This document shows positions 1 to 7,451 of a stretch of DNA of 42,017 bases, in pieces (position 1 is the first letter of the stretch; every line of letters starts with the position of its first letter). The translations under genes and the position numbers were made by a program. The DNA is from Ktedonobacteraceae bacterium (lineage in GTDB: Bacteria; Chloroflexota; Ktedonobacteria; Ktedonobacterales; Ktedonobacteraceae), in contig JAFAXQ010000173.1 in NCBI GenBank assembly GCA_019240835.1, positions 1 to 42,017 of the forward strand. Direction: 5' to 3'. The notes beneath the pieces were generated by a model. The model saw only the letters and a program-made list of their open reading frames with translations, searched no databases and had not been told where the DNA came from.

Positions 1-118
1 TACTTGCCAAATCCCCGCCCCCGACGTTTTGAGAGCAAGCAGGGTGTTGGTGCGCACGTACGTGCGCACCAACACCCTGCTTGCTCTCAAAACGTCGGGG
101 GCGGGGATTTGGCAAGTA
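1..118. repeat. Perfect 118-bp palindrome
   Basis: Bases 1-59 are the exact reverse complement of 60-118, with no loop; the centre is the self-complementary CACGTACGTG. The left arm starts at the first base of the window, so the palindrome may continue outside it. Perfect loopless palindromes of this size are unstable in most cells. This is either a genuine cruciform-forming site or a fold-back artefact at a contig end. No gene lies in it. Confidence 0.9.
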
Positions 119-162
119 GTAGTAGAATAGGAAGGCCAAAGCCGATGTGAGTAATATGCGTA

Positions 163-171
163 TGCTACAAT
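163..171 (+). promoter_or_regulatory. Extended -10 promoter of the first Uma2 gene
   Basis: TGCTACAAT reads as a TGn extension plus the -10 hexamer TACAAT (5 of 6 consensus). No convincing -35 hexamer lies 17 bp upstream, as is common for extended -10 promoters. Transcription would start near 178, about 50 nt before the ATG at 229. Confidence 0.45.
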
Positions 172-228
172 GTAGCCAACACCCGTTAGATCGGAAAAGC
201 CTGAGAATCAGAAGCAGAGAGAGAAGCC

Positions 229-795
229 ATGCAAGCACTTCACTGGAACTCACACGACTTAGCACTCTTGCCAGACAATGGCAACCGATACGAAATTGTA
301 GACGGAGAGTTATACGTGTCAAAACAGCCACATTATCATCACCAGTTTGTTTGTGTTCGGCTAACCATGCTCCTTCAGATGTGGAGCGACCAAACGCAAG
401 CTGGCGAGGCAAATTTTGCACCAGGGCTGATCTTCGCTGATGATGATGATGTTGCCCCCGACGTGGTTTGGACAAGCCAGCAACGATTGAAGGCTGCACT
501 GCACGCGGACGGAAAACTGCACACTTCTCCCGAACTAGTAGTTGAAGTGCTTTCACCAGGTGCAGAAAATACACGCCGAGACCGTGAAGTCAAGCTTAAG
601 CTGTATTCGCGCCGTGGCGTTGATGAATATTGGGTTGTGAACTGGCAAGAACGATGTCTTGAAATCTATCGACGTGAGAAGGCAAAGCTGACACTGCACG
701 AGACACTCAATGAGACCGATATACTACAATCACCACTCCTGCCAGGATTCAACTGTCAAGTAAAGCAGCTTTTCAGCAGTGTTTCCAGACTATAA
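229..795 (+). CDS. Uma2-family (DUF820) endonuclease-fold protein
   Basis: This 188-residue protein matches the Uma2/DUF820 family, which has a PD-(D/E)XK restriction-endonuclease fold. The putative catalytic set is visible: Asp78 in APDVVW, Glu106 in PELVVEVLSP and Lys122 in the REVKLKLY stretch, followed by the typical YSRRGVDEYW segment. Known members are numerous in cyanobacteria and Chloroflexota, and their biological role is mostly unknown. The start at 229 is preceded by GAGAGAAG. The gene appears monocistronic, with a candidate extended -10 promoter at 163-171. A second, longer family member lies at 22564-23310 on the other strand. Family assignment is firm; nuclease activity is inferred. 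Confidence 0.88.
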   Translation: MQALHWNSHDLALLPDNGNRYEIVDGELYVSKQPHYHHQFVCVRLTMLLQMWSDQTQAGEANFAPGLIFADDDDVAPDVVWTSQQRLKAALHADGKLHTSPELVVEVLSPGAENTRRDREVKLKLYSRRGVDEYWVVNWQERCLEIYRREKAKLTLHETLNETDILQSPLLPGFNCQVKQLFSSVSRL

Positions 796-849
796 AGAGA
801 TACAATAACCACAAAACATCTTTCTAGCCAAGCAGGAGAAGTGCTTTCA

Positions 850-2745
850 ATGCAGCATCCACTACTCGAACAGCTCAGACAGCGGCCCTTGCTCTGCGAC
901 GGTGCAATGGGCACATTACTTTATGCTCGCGGCATACCCTATGAGCAGTGCTTTGACGCGCTCAACTTGACACAGCCCCAGCTTATCCAGAGCATCCACA
1001 CGGAGTATATTGCAGCAGGCGCGCAGATCATCGAGACGAATACTTTCGGGGCAAACCGCGCTCGGCTTGAAAAACATCAGTTGGATGACCGCGTACGCGA
1101 TATTAATTTTCGCGGGGTGCGCTTGGCGCGTGAAGCACGCGAAATAGCGGGCCAGCCCGTCTTTATCGCCGGAGCCGTTGGGCCGAGCGGACGACCGTTT
1201 CAGGCCCCCGACGAGCAGCGTTTAAGTGAGCTACGCAACCTGTTCCGCGAACAGATCGCTGCCCTACAAGAGGGTGGGGTTGACTTGTTGATTCTCGAAA
1301 CCTTCTCTAATCTTGCTGAACTACGCCAGGCCGTGTTGGCTGCACAGGAGGTCGGTGGGCTGCCTATCGTTGCACAGATGAGCTTTTATGAAGATGGGCA
1401 CACCCTTTCTGGTCAATCTCCCTCACGAGTGCAGGCAGTGCTTAGCGACTTGGGCGCTGATGTGATAGGGGCCAATTGTAGCGTCGGACCTGCTGGCACA
1501 TTAGATGTCATGCTAGAAATGATTGCAGCCGCCAAACAGCAGTCATATACCCATCTCTTTTCAGCACAGCCAAATGCTGGTCTGCCCACACGCATTGATA
1601 ACCGTTTCTTCTACGTCGCAACCCCCGACTACTTTGCAGACTACGCGTTGCGCTTCGCCAAAGCTGGCGTGCGCTTGATTGGCGGCTGCTGTGGGACCAC
1701 ACCCCATCACATCGCCGCTATGCGTAGAGCGCTTGATGACTGCTACGGCTGTGGAGACTCTGTTGTCCTGCAAGAGAAGGCTAAGATAGCACCTCTCAAA
1801 GAAAAGATCAAGATAGTAGAGCAAGAGGCTATCTTACCACAACAAGGCACCAGAACACGACTACAGGAAAAGCTAGCGGCTAACGAGTTCGTTGTGAGCG
1901 TAGAACTGGATCCGCCCAAGGGACTCAATCCAGCTAAGATCCTTGAAGGAGCTGCCTTGCTGCAAAAAGCTGGTGCCGATTGCATTAATATCGCTGACAG
2001 CCCGATGGCGAGAGTACGCATGGGCTGCATTGCCATGGCGCGCTTACTACAGGATCGTCTGGGCAGCGAAACAATTATTCACTTTACGACGCGAGATCGT
2101 AACTTGATGGCGCTGCAGTCCGAGTTGCTGGGTGCCCATGCCCTGGGTATTCGCAACATTCTTGCCCTCACAGGCGACCCTGTGCGCGTGGGTGACTATC
2201 CCAATACAACGGGCGTGTGGAACGTAGACTCGATAGGACTGATCCAGGTCATCCAGGGCATGAATGCAGGACACGATGCTGCAGGTTCGTCCATAGGCGC
2301 TCACGCTTCGTTTCATATCGGCTGCGCGTTGAACTTGAATATGACCGACGAAGAGGTGGACCACGAGATCGAAAAGTTCCGCAGGAAGATCGCAGCAGGC
2401 GCGCATTTTATCATGACGCAGCCGATTTATGAAATAGCTCCTCTGCAACGCTTCTTAGAACGAGCGGGCAGGCCACCAATCCCCATGATTCTTGGTTGCA
2501 TTCCTCTACATAGTTCACGACACGCCGAGTACCTGCACAACGAGGTACCGGGCATTACTATTCCCGATGCAGTGCGTACACGCATGCGCACAGCATGCGA
2601 GCGCGGTCACGAAGAGGGGCTACGCCTAGCCCAGGAAATGCTCTCCGAAGCACGCAGCATGGTGCAGGGCGTGTATCTCATGCCCTCCTATGGGCGCTAC
2701 GACGTTGTGAGCGAGTTAACTAGGATGCTGCGCTCGAACCGGTAG
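850..2745 (+). CDS. Bifunctional homocysteine S-methyltransferase / methylenetetrahydrofolate reductase
   Basis: Residues about 1-300 form a Zn-dependent homocysteine S-methyltransferase barrel. Its three zinc-ligand cysteines are Cys210 (GANCSVGP) and Cys280-Cys281 (GGCCGT); CDGAMGTLL is the usual N-terminal motif. Residues about 335-630 are a MetF-type 5,10-methylene-THF reductase domain (VSVELDPPKG, ALTGDP, MTQPIY). The fused architecture resembles B. subtilis YitJ and would couple reduction of methylene-THF to homocysteine methylation for methionine and one-carbon metabolism. A GTG at 841 is in frame but only 2 nt from AGGAG (834-838); the ATG at 850 has an 11-nt spacer and is preferred. 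No SAM riboswitch fits in the short upstream gap. Confidence 0.93.
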   Translation: MQHPLLEQLRQRPLLCDGAMGTLLYARGIPYEQCFDALNLTQPQLIQSIHTEYIAAGAQIIETNTFGANRARLEKHQLDDRVRDINFRGVRLAREAREIAGQPVFIAGAVGPSGRPFQAPDEQRLSELRNLFREQIAALQEGGVDLLILETFSNLAELRQAVLAAQEVGGLPIVAQMSFYEDGHTLSGQSPSRVQAVLSDLGADVIGANCSVGPAGTLDVMLEMIAAAKQQSYTHLFSAQPNAGLPTRIDNRFFYVATPDYFADYALRFAKAGVRLIGGCCGTTPHHIAAMRRALDDCYGCGDSVVLQEKAKIAPLKEKIKIVEQEAILPQQGTRTRLQEKLAANEFVVSVELDPPKGLNPAKILEGAALLQKAGADCINIADSPMARVRMGCIAMARLLQDRLGSETIIHFTTRDRNLMALQSELLGAHALGIRNILALTGDPVRVGDYPNTTGVWNVDSIGLIQVIQGMNAGHDAAGSSIGAHASFHIGCALNLNMTDEEVDHEIEKFRRKIAAGAHFIMTQPIYEIAPLQRFLERAGRPPIPMILGCIPLHSSRHAEYLHNEVPGITIPDAVRTRMRTACERGHEEGLRLAQEMLSEARSMVQGVYLMPSYGRYDVVSELTRMLRSNR

Positions 2746-2767
2746 GACTTGTGCGAGTAGGCATGCC

Positions 2768-2838
2768 GACCGCAAGGGTCGCCACTACTATACACGACAA
2801 GCAGCATAACGGGTATAGTAGGGGTGACCCTTGCGGTC
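2768..2838. repeat. Intergenic foldback repeat of the GACCGCAAGGGTC family
   Basis: Arms 2768-2793 and 2813-2838 are inverted repeats matching at 24 of 26 positions around a 19-nt loop. The core GACCGCAAGGGTC with flanking CCCTAC recurs at 32709-32733. It follows the methyltransferase/reductase stop closely and could act as a transcription end, though there is no T-tract. Confidence 0.7.
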
Positions 2839-2856
2839 ACCCCTACCCTTGCTAAC

Positions 2857-3031
2857 GAGCAAGCGTCATTTTTTTGCACCGAGGAAGCCCGTGATGTATG
2901 GTGCCTGACGCGACTTGCAGAGGGAATCCACGTCGGTAGGGGCCCAATTGATTGTGCCCTGTGTGTGGCCAACGGGGGCACAATCAATTGGGCCCCTACC
3001 GAGCTTCTCCGCAAAAATGTGACGCTCACCT
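2857..3031. mobile_element. MITE-like element interrupted by a second palindrome
   Basis: Imperfect terminal inverted repeats (2863-2877 and 3011-3025, 13 of 15 matching, core GCGTCAyaTTTTTGC) bound a non-coding segment flanked by the 9-bp direct repeat CTTGCTAAC at 2848-2856 and 3032-3040, as expected for a target-site duplication. A related 75-bp copy lies at 12041-12115 in the opposite orientation; the two share GGTGCCTGACG and CTTCT..GCAAAAATGTGACGCTC. The copy here is longer because the palindrome at 2934-3001 sits inside it. One caveat is that the left flank (CTTGCTAACGAGCAAG) is itself a small inverted repeat, which weakens the duplication argument. Confidence 0.6.
2934..3001. repeat. 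CGGTAGGGGCCC palindrome nested in the MITE-like element
   Basis: Arms 2934-2959 and 2976-3001 are perfect 26-bp inverted repeats around a 16-nt loop. The CGGTAGGGGC / GCCCCTACCG tips are identical to those of the smaller hairpin at 18188-18221, so it belongs to a dispersed palindrome family. The 12041 copy of the host element lacks it, which suggests insertion. Confidence 0.8.
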
Positions 3032-3047
3032 CTTGCTAACTCAGCAC

Positions 3048-3076
3048 TTGACCCAAACGATCTTGCATGCTATTCT
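3048..3076 (+). promoter_or_regulatory. Promoter of the murT-gatD operon
   Basis: TTGACC (3048-3053), a 17-bp spacer and TATTCT (3071-3076), with a TGC extension directly before the -10. The predicted transcription start is near 3083. This lies downstream of an in-frame ATG at 3067, so that ATG should not be in the mRNA; it supports the TTG start at 3118. Confidence 0.65.
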
Positions 3077-3117
3077 GCTCCTATAGAGGCACAAGTGCCG
3101 ATTTCGGAGGAAAAGCA

Positions 3118-4734
3118 TTGCGTAAAAAAGGATCGTCACAGGCACTCTCAGCGGGGAGCCGTACACGACTACGGCGGTTGCAGCACATTCGGGCGGTTAT
3201 CGCCGCTGCCAAACAGCAGGGTCCGCAAGATGCACTGAATTTGCGTGCAGGACTAGCCGTAATAGGCGCTCGAACCGCAGGTGCATTGAGTCGTCGCTTA
3301 CATCTAGGGGGAGGCACGAGTATTGCCGGTGTGGTTGCGCAGTGCCTGTATCCAGATATTGTGAAGCACTTAGCAAGCCAGGTAGAGTATGGCAGCATCA
3401 CCGTCACTGGTACTAATGGGAAAACGACTACTTGCAGCCTTATTGCCGCTATTCTTGGCAATAGTGGCCTGCGCGTGTGGCGCAACCGCGAAGGTTCCAA
3501 TCTGATGCGCGGCATAGCTAGTTCATTGGCGATGCATGCTTTGCCCAACGGGCGGTTGCGCAAGTCGGGGCACGCCATCTCTGTTTTTGAAGTCGATGAG
3601 GCAGTGCTACCGCAAATTACACGTATTGTCCATCCGCGTGTCGCCGTCTTTACCAATCTCTTCCGCGATCAGCTTGACCGCTATGGCGAAGTTGACAGCA
3701 TCGCCACTCATTGGCGCGAGGCTATACAGCAGTTACCTAGCACTACAACGCTTGTGCTCAACGCAGACGATCCCACTACGGCCCACTTGGGCAACGACTT
3801 TACGGGCAAAATACTCTACTATGGGATCGATGATCCATCGCTCGATCTTGAGGCTCAAAATGGCCGTCACCAAGTGATGGATATGCGTACTTGCCCGGCA
3901 TGCGCGAGCGACTACGTCTACGAGCTTCGTTTTTACAGTCACCTGGGGCACTACGTCTGCCCCAAGTGCGGGTTGAGACGGCCCAAGCCAGATGTGCGCG
4001 TCCTGCATGCACAGTCAGAGAGCTTCGACCGCCTGCGTATTCAGGTTGAGTCAGATGAACATCGGCAGGAAGTCGTTATCGCACTACCGGGGCTGTATAA
4101 CATTTACAATGCACTGGCAGCCATCACTACGGCAGAAGCGCTGCATATCGGATGGGAGTCTATTCTCACTGGCATAGAGCAAGCAAAACCGGTCTTTGGG
4201 CGCGGGGAATATATCCAGGCCGAGGGACGCACCATTTGCCTCTTGCTTGCCAAGAACCCTACTGGCTTCAATGAGGTGCTTCGCACTCTGTTTAGCAACG
4301 CTACAGCAAAACACGTCCTCTTTCTGCTCAATGACAATATTGCTGACGGTCGAGATATTTCCTGGATATGGGACGTGGATTTTGAACGCGTAGCAGGTTA
4401 CACGCAGACGCTGGTAGTGTCTGGTACGCGTGCCCTGGACCTGGCTCTGCGCTTGAAATATGCAGGCGTGGCTCAGCAGGAGATGACTATCGTGCCTTCG
4501 CTACCAGCAAGGCCGCAGCGTCTAGATGCTCGTGGCCGCAAAGCGCCTCAGCAAAACGAGCATGCAACCCAGCGCAGCTATGGCCTCAAGAGTGCCCTCA
4601 ACACAGCACTTCGCCAGACACCGCCTGGTGAAACTCTCTTCGTCGTTCCAACGTATACCGGTTTACTAGAGGTACATCGTGAGTTGGAGCAACGTGGCCT
4701 CACATCACACTACTGGGAGGGAGCGCCTCAATGA
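3118..4734 (+). CDS. murT: Lipid II isoglutaminyl synthase, Mur-ligase subunit MurT
   Basis: With GatD, MurT amidates the alpha-carboxyl of D-Glu in the lipid II stem peptide using glutamine-derived ammonia and ATP, at the cytoplasmic face of the membrane. The Mur-ligase P-loop GTNGKTTT starts at Gly98. A zinc ribbon typical of MurT, C259xxC262...C281xxC284, is inserted in the central domain. The C-terminal DUF1727 region contains the conserved DNIADGRD..WIWDVDFE segment (Asp406 onward), the region reported to help GatD catalysis. The TTG at 3118 follows GGAGG (3106-3110) by an ideal 7 nt; the longer frame from ATG 3067 overlaps the promoter. The stop overlaps the gatD start by 4 nt (ATGA), indicating translational coupling. 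Confidence 0.93.
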   Translation: MRKKGSSQALSAGSRTRLRRLQHIRAVIAAAKQQGPQDALNLRAGLAVIGARTAGALSRRLHLGGGTSIAGVVAQCLYPDIVKHLASQVEYGSITVTGTNGKTTTCSLIAAILGNSGLRVWRNREGSNLMRGIASSLAMHALPNGRLRKSGHAISVFEVDEAVLPQITRIVHPRVAVFTNLFRDQLDRYGEVDSIATHWREAIQQLPSTTTLVLNADDPTTAHLGNDFTGKILYYGIDDPSLDLEAQNGRHQVMDMRTCPACASDYVYELRFYSHLGHYVCPKCGLRRPKPDVRVLHAQSESFDRLRIQVESDEHRQEVVIALPGLYNIYNALAAITTAEALHIGWESILTGIEQAKPVFGRGEYIQAEGRTICLLLAKNPTGFNEVLRTLFSNATAKHVLFLLNDNIADGRDISWIWDVDFERVAGYTQTLVVSGTRALDLALRLKYAGVAQQEMTIVPSLPARPQRLDARGRKAPQQNEHATQRSYGLKSALNTALRQTPPGETLFVVPTYTGLLEVHRELEQRGLTSHYWEGAPQ

Positions 4735-5642
4735 TAGAAGACTCCTTAGAAACTGAACATCTTACGCTTACATTAGGCCACCTCTATCCAGATCAACTGA
4801 ACTTATATGGTGATCGGGGCAACATCCTGACGCTACAGCGCCGCTGCCAGTTGCGCGCTATTGAACTGCGCGTAGTCGGGCTTGGCATCGGTGATGCTCT
4901 GGCACCAGACGAGTATGATATGTTATTTATCGGCGGAGGACAGGACAGGGAACAGGCTCCCGTTGCCCAGGATGTGTGCGAGCTCAAAAGCATCGGTTTA
5001 TGGGCGGCCGTTGAGGATGATATGCCCCTGCTCGCTGTTTGTGGTGGCTACCAGTTGCTCGCGCACTACTACCGCCCTGCCGAAGGACCAGATATGCGAG
5101 GACTCGGCGTCTTTGATGCCTGGACCATCCACAAGGGCGCACGCGTTCCCCGTTGTATTGGTGATGTGGCTATCAGTTGGCATGGTAGCACCCTGGTGGG
5201 CTTTGAGAATCATGGAGGAAGGACGTACCTGGGCAAGGCCCAGCCACTAGGCAAGGTGCTTAAGGGCCATGGCAATAACGCCGAAGACCATACAGAAGGA
5301 GCTGTCTATCGTAATGCATATGGAACGTATTTACATGGCTCTCTGCTGCCCAAGAATCCACACTTTGCGGATCACTTAATTGAGCTAGCACTGCAACGCA
5401 AGTATGGAAGGCGTTCGCAGACGAGCACAAACGTACAATTGACAACAGCCAATGCTAGTGCATCAAACGGCGTGACCTCGCTGGCTGCTGCGCCACAAGA
5501 GGCAGCGACACTTCTTTCTGCTCTGGACGATACTCTGGAGTGGGAAGCTCACGCCGCGCTACTCGAACGTCTAGGATTGCACGATGCGGCAGCGGCGGCG
5601 CTACGCACGTGTACAAAGCCTGTGTCGGCGTTTCAATCATAA
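4731..5642 (+). CDS. gatD: Lipid II isoglutaminyl synthase, glutamine amidotransferase subunit GatD
   Basis: This class I glutamine amidotransferase supplies ammonia to MurT. Cys104 in AVCGGYQ is the nucleophile and His202 in [11 protein letters not shown] the catalytic His; the triad lacks the usual third acidic residue, as known for GatD, where MurT is thought to contribute it. The core ends near residue 228. It is followed by about 75 residues, a Thr/Ser/Ala-rich linker and then a predicted helical stretch, so the protein is longer than GatD proteins of about 240 residues. The gene overlaps murT by 4 nt and is followed after 8 nt by the zinc-finger gene at 5651. Confidence 0.93.
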   Translation: MIEDSLETEHLTLTLGHLYPDQLNLYGDRGNILTLQRRCQLRAIELRVVGLGIGDALAPDEYDMLFIGGGQDREQAPVAQDVCELKSIGLWAAVEDDMPLLAVCGGYQLLAHYYRPAEGPDMRGLGVFDAWTIHKGARVPRCIGDVAISWHGSTLVGFENHGGRTYLGKAQPLGKVLKGHGNNAEDHTEGAVYRNAYGTYLHGSLLPKNPHFADHLIELALQRKYGRRSQTSTNVQLTTANASASNGVTSLAAAPQEAATLLSALDDTLEWEAHAALLERLGLHDAAAAALRTCTKPVSAFQS

Positions 5643-5650
5643 AGGACTAC

Positions 5651-6289
5651 ATGATGGGCTTTGATCGAGCATCAGCTCGTTGTTCTTTCTGCGGTCGTCA
5701 CTCATCAGAAGTGCGCCGTATGATTGCAGGGCCAGGAGCCGCTTACATTTGCAACGATTGTCTTCAGTTATGTAATGAGATCCTTGATGATCCAACACCA
5801 TTTTCAGCAAAAGCGTTGGAACTTGCCTCACGACCACCCGTAGTGATCGCCGCGCCCCAGTTCCCTAAGCAACAGACAGGCGGCGAGAAGGTGCAGCGTG
5901 AGCCGATGCGCGTGGTGACACTGGAGATAGAACAGAAGCAGCAAGGCATGACCCTGCTGCTCCATCGGATGCTCTACTATCAAACTCACTTTGAACTGCA
6001 CTACTTATGGATCAGGCCCCCTTTGCGAGCGGGATTTAGCTTTGTGCCACGTATCATCTTCTTCTTGAAAGATAATCTTGGCACTCAATGGGCAGGAGAC
6101 CGTGGAGGAGTGTTCCTAGCACGGCCAGAGCTGGCAAGCGATCCAAGCCATGCTGTGTACCAGGGCAGTGCCCGTTTCCAGCCTCTCCCACTCCCAGATG
6201 CACGCGTCTTGACCATACGAGCAGCAGATCCACTCGGACAGTTTGAAGAACCGGCTCCGCAACCCTGGCAGTTTGAAATAACTCTCTAA
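5651..6289 (+). CDS. ClpX-type C4 zinc-finger protein with an unknown C-terminal domain
   Basis: Residues about 11-45 reproduce the N-terminal zinc-binding domain of ClpX: CSFCG, then [15 protein letters not shown], giving a CxxC...CxxC set. No AAA+ module follows. The remaining ~150 residues form a separate domain I do not recognise, with a predicted beta-rich end ([19 protein letters not shown]). In ClpX this finger dimerises and binds substrates or adaptors, so a partner- or substrate-binding role is plausible but not shown. AAGGA lies 4 nt before ATG 5651 and 7 nt before ATG 5654, so either could be the start. It is the last gene of the murT-gatD operon, suggesting a link to envelope synthesis. 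A longer frame from 5540 overlaps gatD and is rejected. Confidence 0.8.
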   Translation: MMGFDRASARCSFCGRHSSEVRRMIAGPGAAYICNDCLQLCNEILDDPTPFSAKALELASRPPVVIAAPQFPKQQTGGEKVQREPMRVVTLEIEQKQQGMTLLLHRMLYYQTHFELHYLWIRPPLRAGFSFVPRIIFFLKDNLGTQWAGDRGGVFLARPELASDPSHAVYQGSARFQPLPLPDARVLTIRAADPLGQFEEPAPQPWQFEITL

Positions 6290-6313
6290 GTTTGTTTGCT
6301 TGTTTGTTTGTTT

Positions 6314-6348
6314 GCTTCGATCCTCGGCAGTTCGTAGGGAACTACCGC
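6314..6348 (-). repeat. Solitary CRISPR-repeat-like sequence, copy A
   Basis: Read on the minus strand, this 35-nt unit aligns with the 36-nt copy at 33120-33155, matching about 29 of 36 positions and sharing GTTCCCTACGA and GAGGAT. Its end is diverged (GATCGAAGC in place of GATTGAAAC). It abuts a GTTT tandem tract (about 6291-6316). No second repeat at spacer distance is present, so this is not an array. Confidence 0.55.
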
Positions 6349-6505
6349 ATAGCCTGCCTGGCCAAAACCTGTCACCCCGTCAACATTTGATAATCACCCC
6401 GACACAACTTACATGAAAATTGTGTTATTAAGCTCTTCTTTTGCTCGACATATGTTGCGCTTTGTATGAAAACTTATTCATGTTCAGACGCGACATATTC
6501 ACACA

Positions 6506-6521
6506 ATATTCATCTGAATAT
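6506..6521. promoter_or_regulatory. Short AT-rich dyad, possible operator
   Basis: ATATTCA-TC-TGAATAT is a perfect inverted repeat with 7-bp arms, just upstream of a weak -10-like TATTCT and about 70 nt before the DUF6788 gene. It could be a repressor site; no other copy was noticed. The rest of 6290-6588 holds only copy A of the CRISPR-like repeat and AT-rich sequence. Confidence 0.25.
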
Positions 6522-6588
6522 GGTATTCTTTTATCAGCGTTTGTACACCATTTAATGTCCTAGTAATTTATGGAAAGGGCAAGTGATC

Positions 6589-6846
6589 ATGACAGATATA
6601 CCAAGTAATCAACATATCACCTACCAGTTGCAGTACCGCAAATGCGGAAAGACAGCATGCGGCACTTGCCGAAATGGGCAAGGGCACGGCCCATATTGGT
6701 ACGCTTACTGGCGTGAGGGTTCACGCTTGCGTTCAGGCTATATAGGGAAAATACACCCACACATGCCGATAAGGGTTGAGCCACGCAACACGAGTTCTAC
6801 GACAGCGCCTGTAGAAGAATTTGTTGCTGCTTCTGCTCATAGCTAA
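6589..6846 (+). CDS. DUF6788-family small protein
   Basis: This 85-residue protein has the family pattern QYRKCGKxxCGTC...GHGPYWYAYWREGSRLRSGYIGK. Three Cys residues sit in a CxxxxCGxC arrangement, followed by an aromatic GPYWYxYWRE strand. Function is unknown; such proteins are common in Chloroflexota and cyanobacteria, often near mobile elements. A GTG at 6583 is in frame but lies only about 3 nt after GGAAAGGG, so the ATG at 6589 is preferred. The C-terminal 25 residues are low-complexity (Ser/Thr/Ala). It stands alone, followed by a foldback repeat at 6865-6909. Confidence 0.72.
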   Translation: MTDIPSNQHITYQLQYRKCGKTACGTCRNGQGHGPYWYAYWREGSRLRSGYIGKIHPHMPIRVEPRNTSSTTAPVEEFVAASAHS

Positions 6847-6864
6847 TCAGCCGCGTAAGTAGGA

Positions 6865-6909
6865 GCGGTATTCCTCCCCCTGGCTCAAGGCTAGGGGGAG
6901 GAATGCCGC
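6865..6909. repeat. GC-rich hairpin repeat downstream of the DUF6788 gene
   Basis: Arms 6865-6884 and 6890-6909 are 20-bp inverted repeats matching 18 of 20 around a 5-nt loop (TCAAG). The hairpin sits 19 bp past the stop codon, so it may terminate transcription, but no T-tract follows. Flanking GTAGGAGCGG and CACCCTACC resemble the GTAGGGGC family tips. Confidence 0.6.
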
Positions 6910-7347
6910 ACCCTACCCACGAGTAGCCTCTGCTCCTATGCCTTAAAGTTAACCATTGAGCCGGTCTTGATCCCCTTTTCGTCCTCGATGGTCCACCCAA
7001 GCAGGGAAACGGCGTGCTCGCAACTCACCTGTGAGGCGGTCTACGAAGGCTCTATCGACGTGGGCATGGCTTATAAAGAAAGAGATGGGCGTGTCAGGCA
7101 CTCTACCCCTCTTTTGTTAATGCTATGCACATACGACCAAATCGGTTTACCATAGGTAATACCTTCATCATAATAATATGTAATGTACTGAGATACGTCA
7201 AGTAAGATATACATATATCCCACAATGTTGTCATCTTGAGGGTGCTTTCCCCAAAAATTGCACGTTGCGTTAGTTACTTTTGCAGCGACACTGATAGAAG
7301 CAAACTCTCCCTCGCTGAGTCTCCTGCACCAATTAGCAACGTGCCTA
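6910..7347. other. Gene-poor stretch
   Basis: No convincing gene was found. A 97-codon minus-strand frame (7071-7364) and a 62-codon plus-strand frame (6967-7155) lack ribosome-binding sites and recognisable motifs. The minus frame has a fairly protein-like middle and could be a decayed gene. The right end of the gap carries the promoter at 7348-7376. Confidence 0.4.
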
Positions 7348-7376
7348 TTCACACCACTGTTCACATCGTCTATAAT
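7348..7376 (+). promoter_or_regulatory. Sigma-70 promoter of the TPR-gene operon
   Basis: TTCACA (7348-7353, 5 of 6 to TTGACA), exactly 17 bp, then a perfect TATAAT (7371-7376). The start would be near 7383, giving a leader of about 70 nt before the ATG at 7452. Confidence 0.7.
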
Positions 7377-7451
7377 GTGAAACCGGAGTACTACCTGCTA
7401 CGTTTGCAAAGTAGGTGAGAGTTGTAGTGTGATTTAAAAAGATGATAATTT

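Noticed and set aside
797-849. SAM riboswitch or T-box before the methionine-cycle gene
   Set aside because: The gap of about 50 nt is too short for either and shows no matching stems.
6291-6316. GTTT tandem tract as a phase-variable promoter element
   Set aside because: It is short, irregular, and lies just after a stop codon rather than within a promoter.
7071-7364. 97-codon minus-strand frame in the gap before the TPR gene
   Set aside because: No ribosome-binding site and no recognised motif; it overlaps the promoter at 7348-7376. Kept only as a possible gene remnant.
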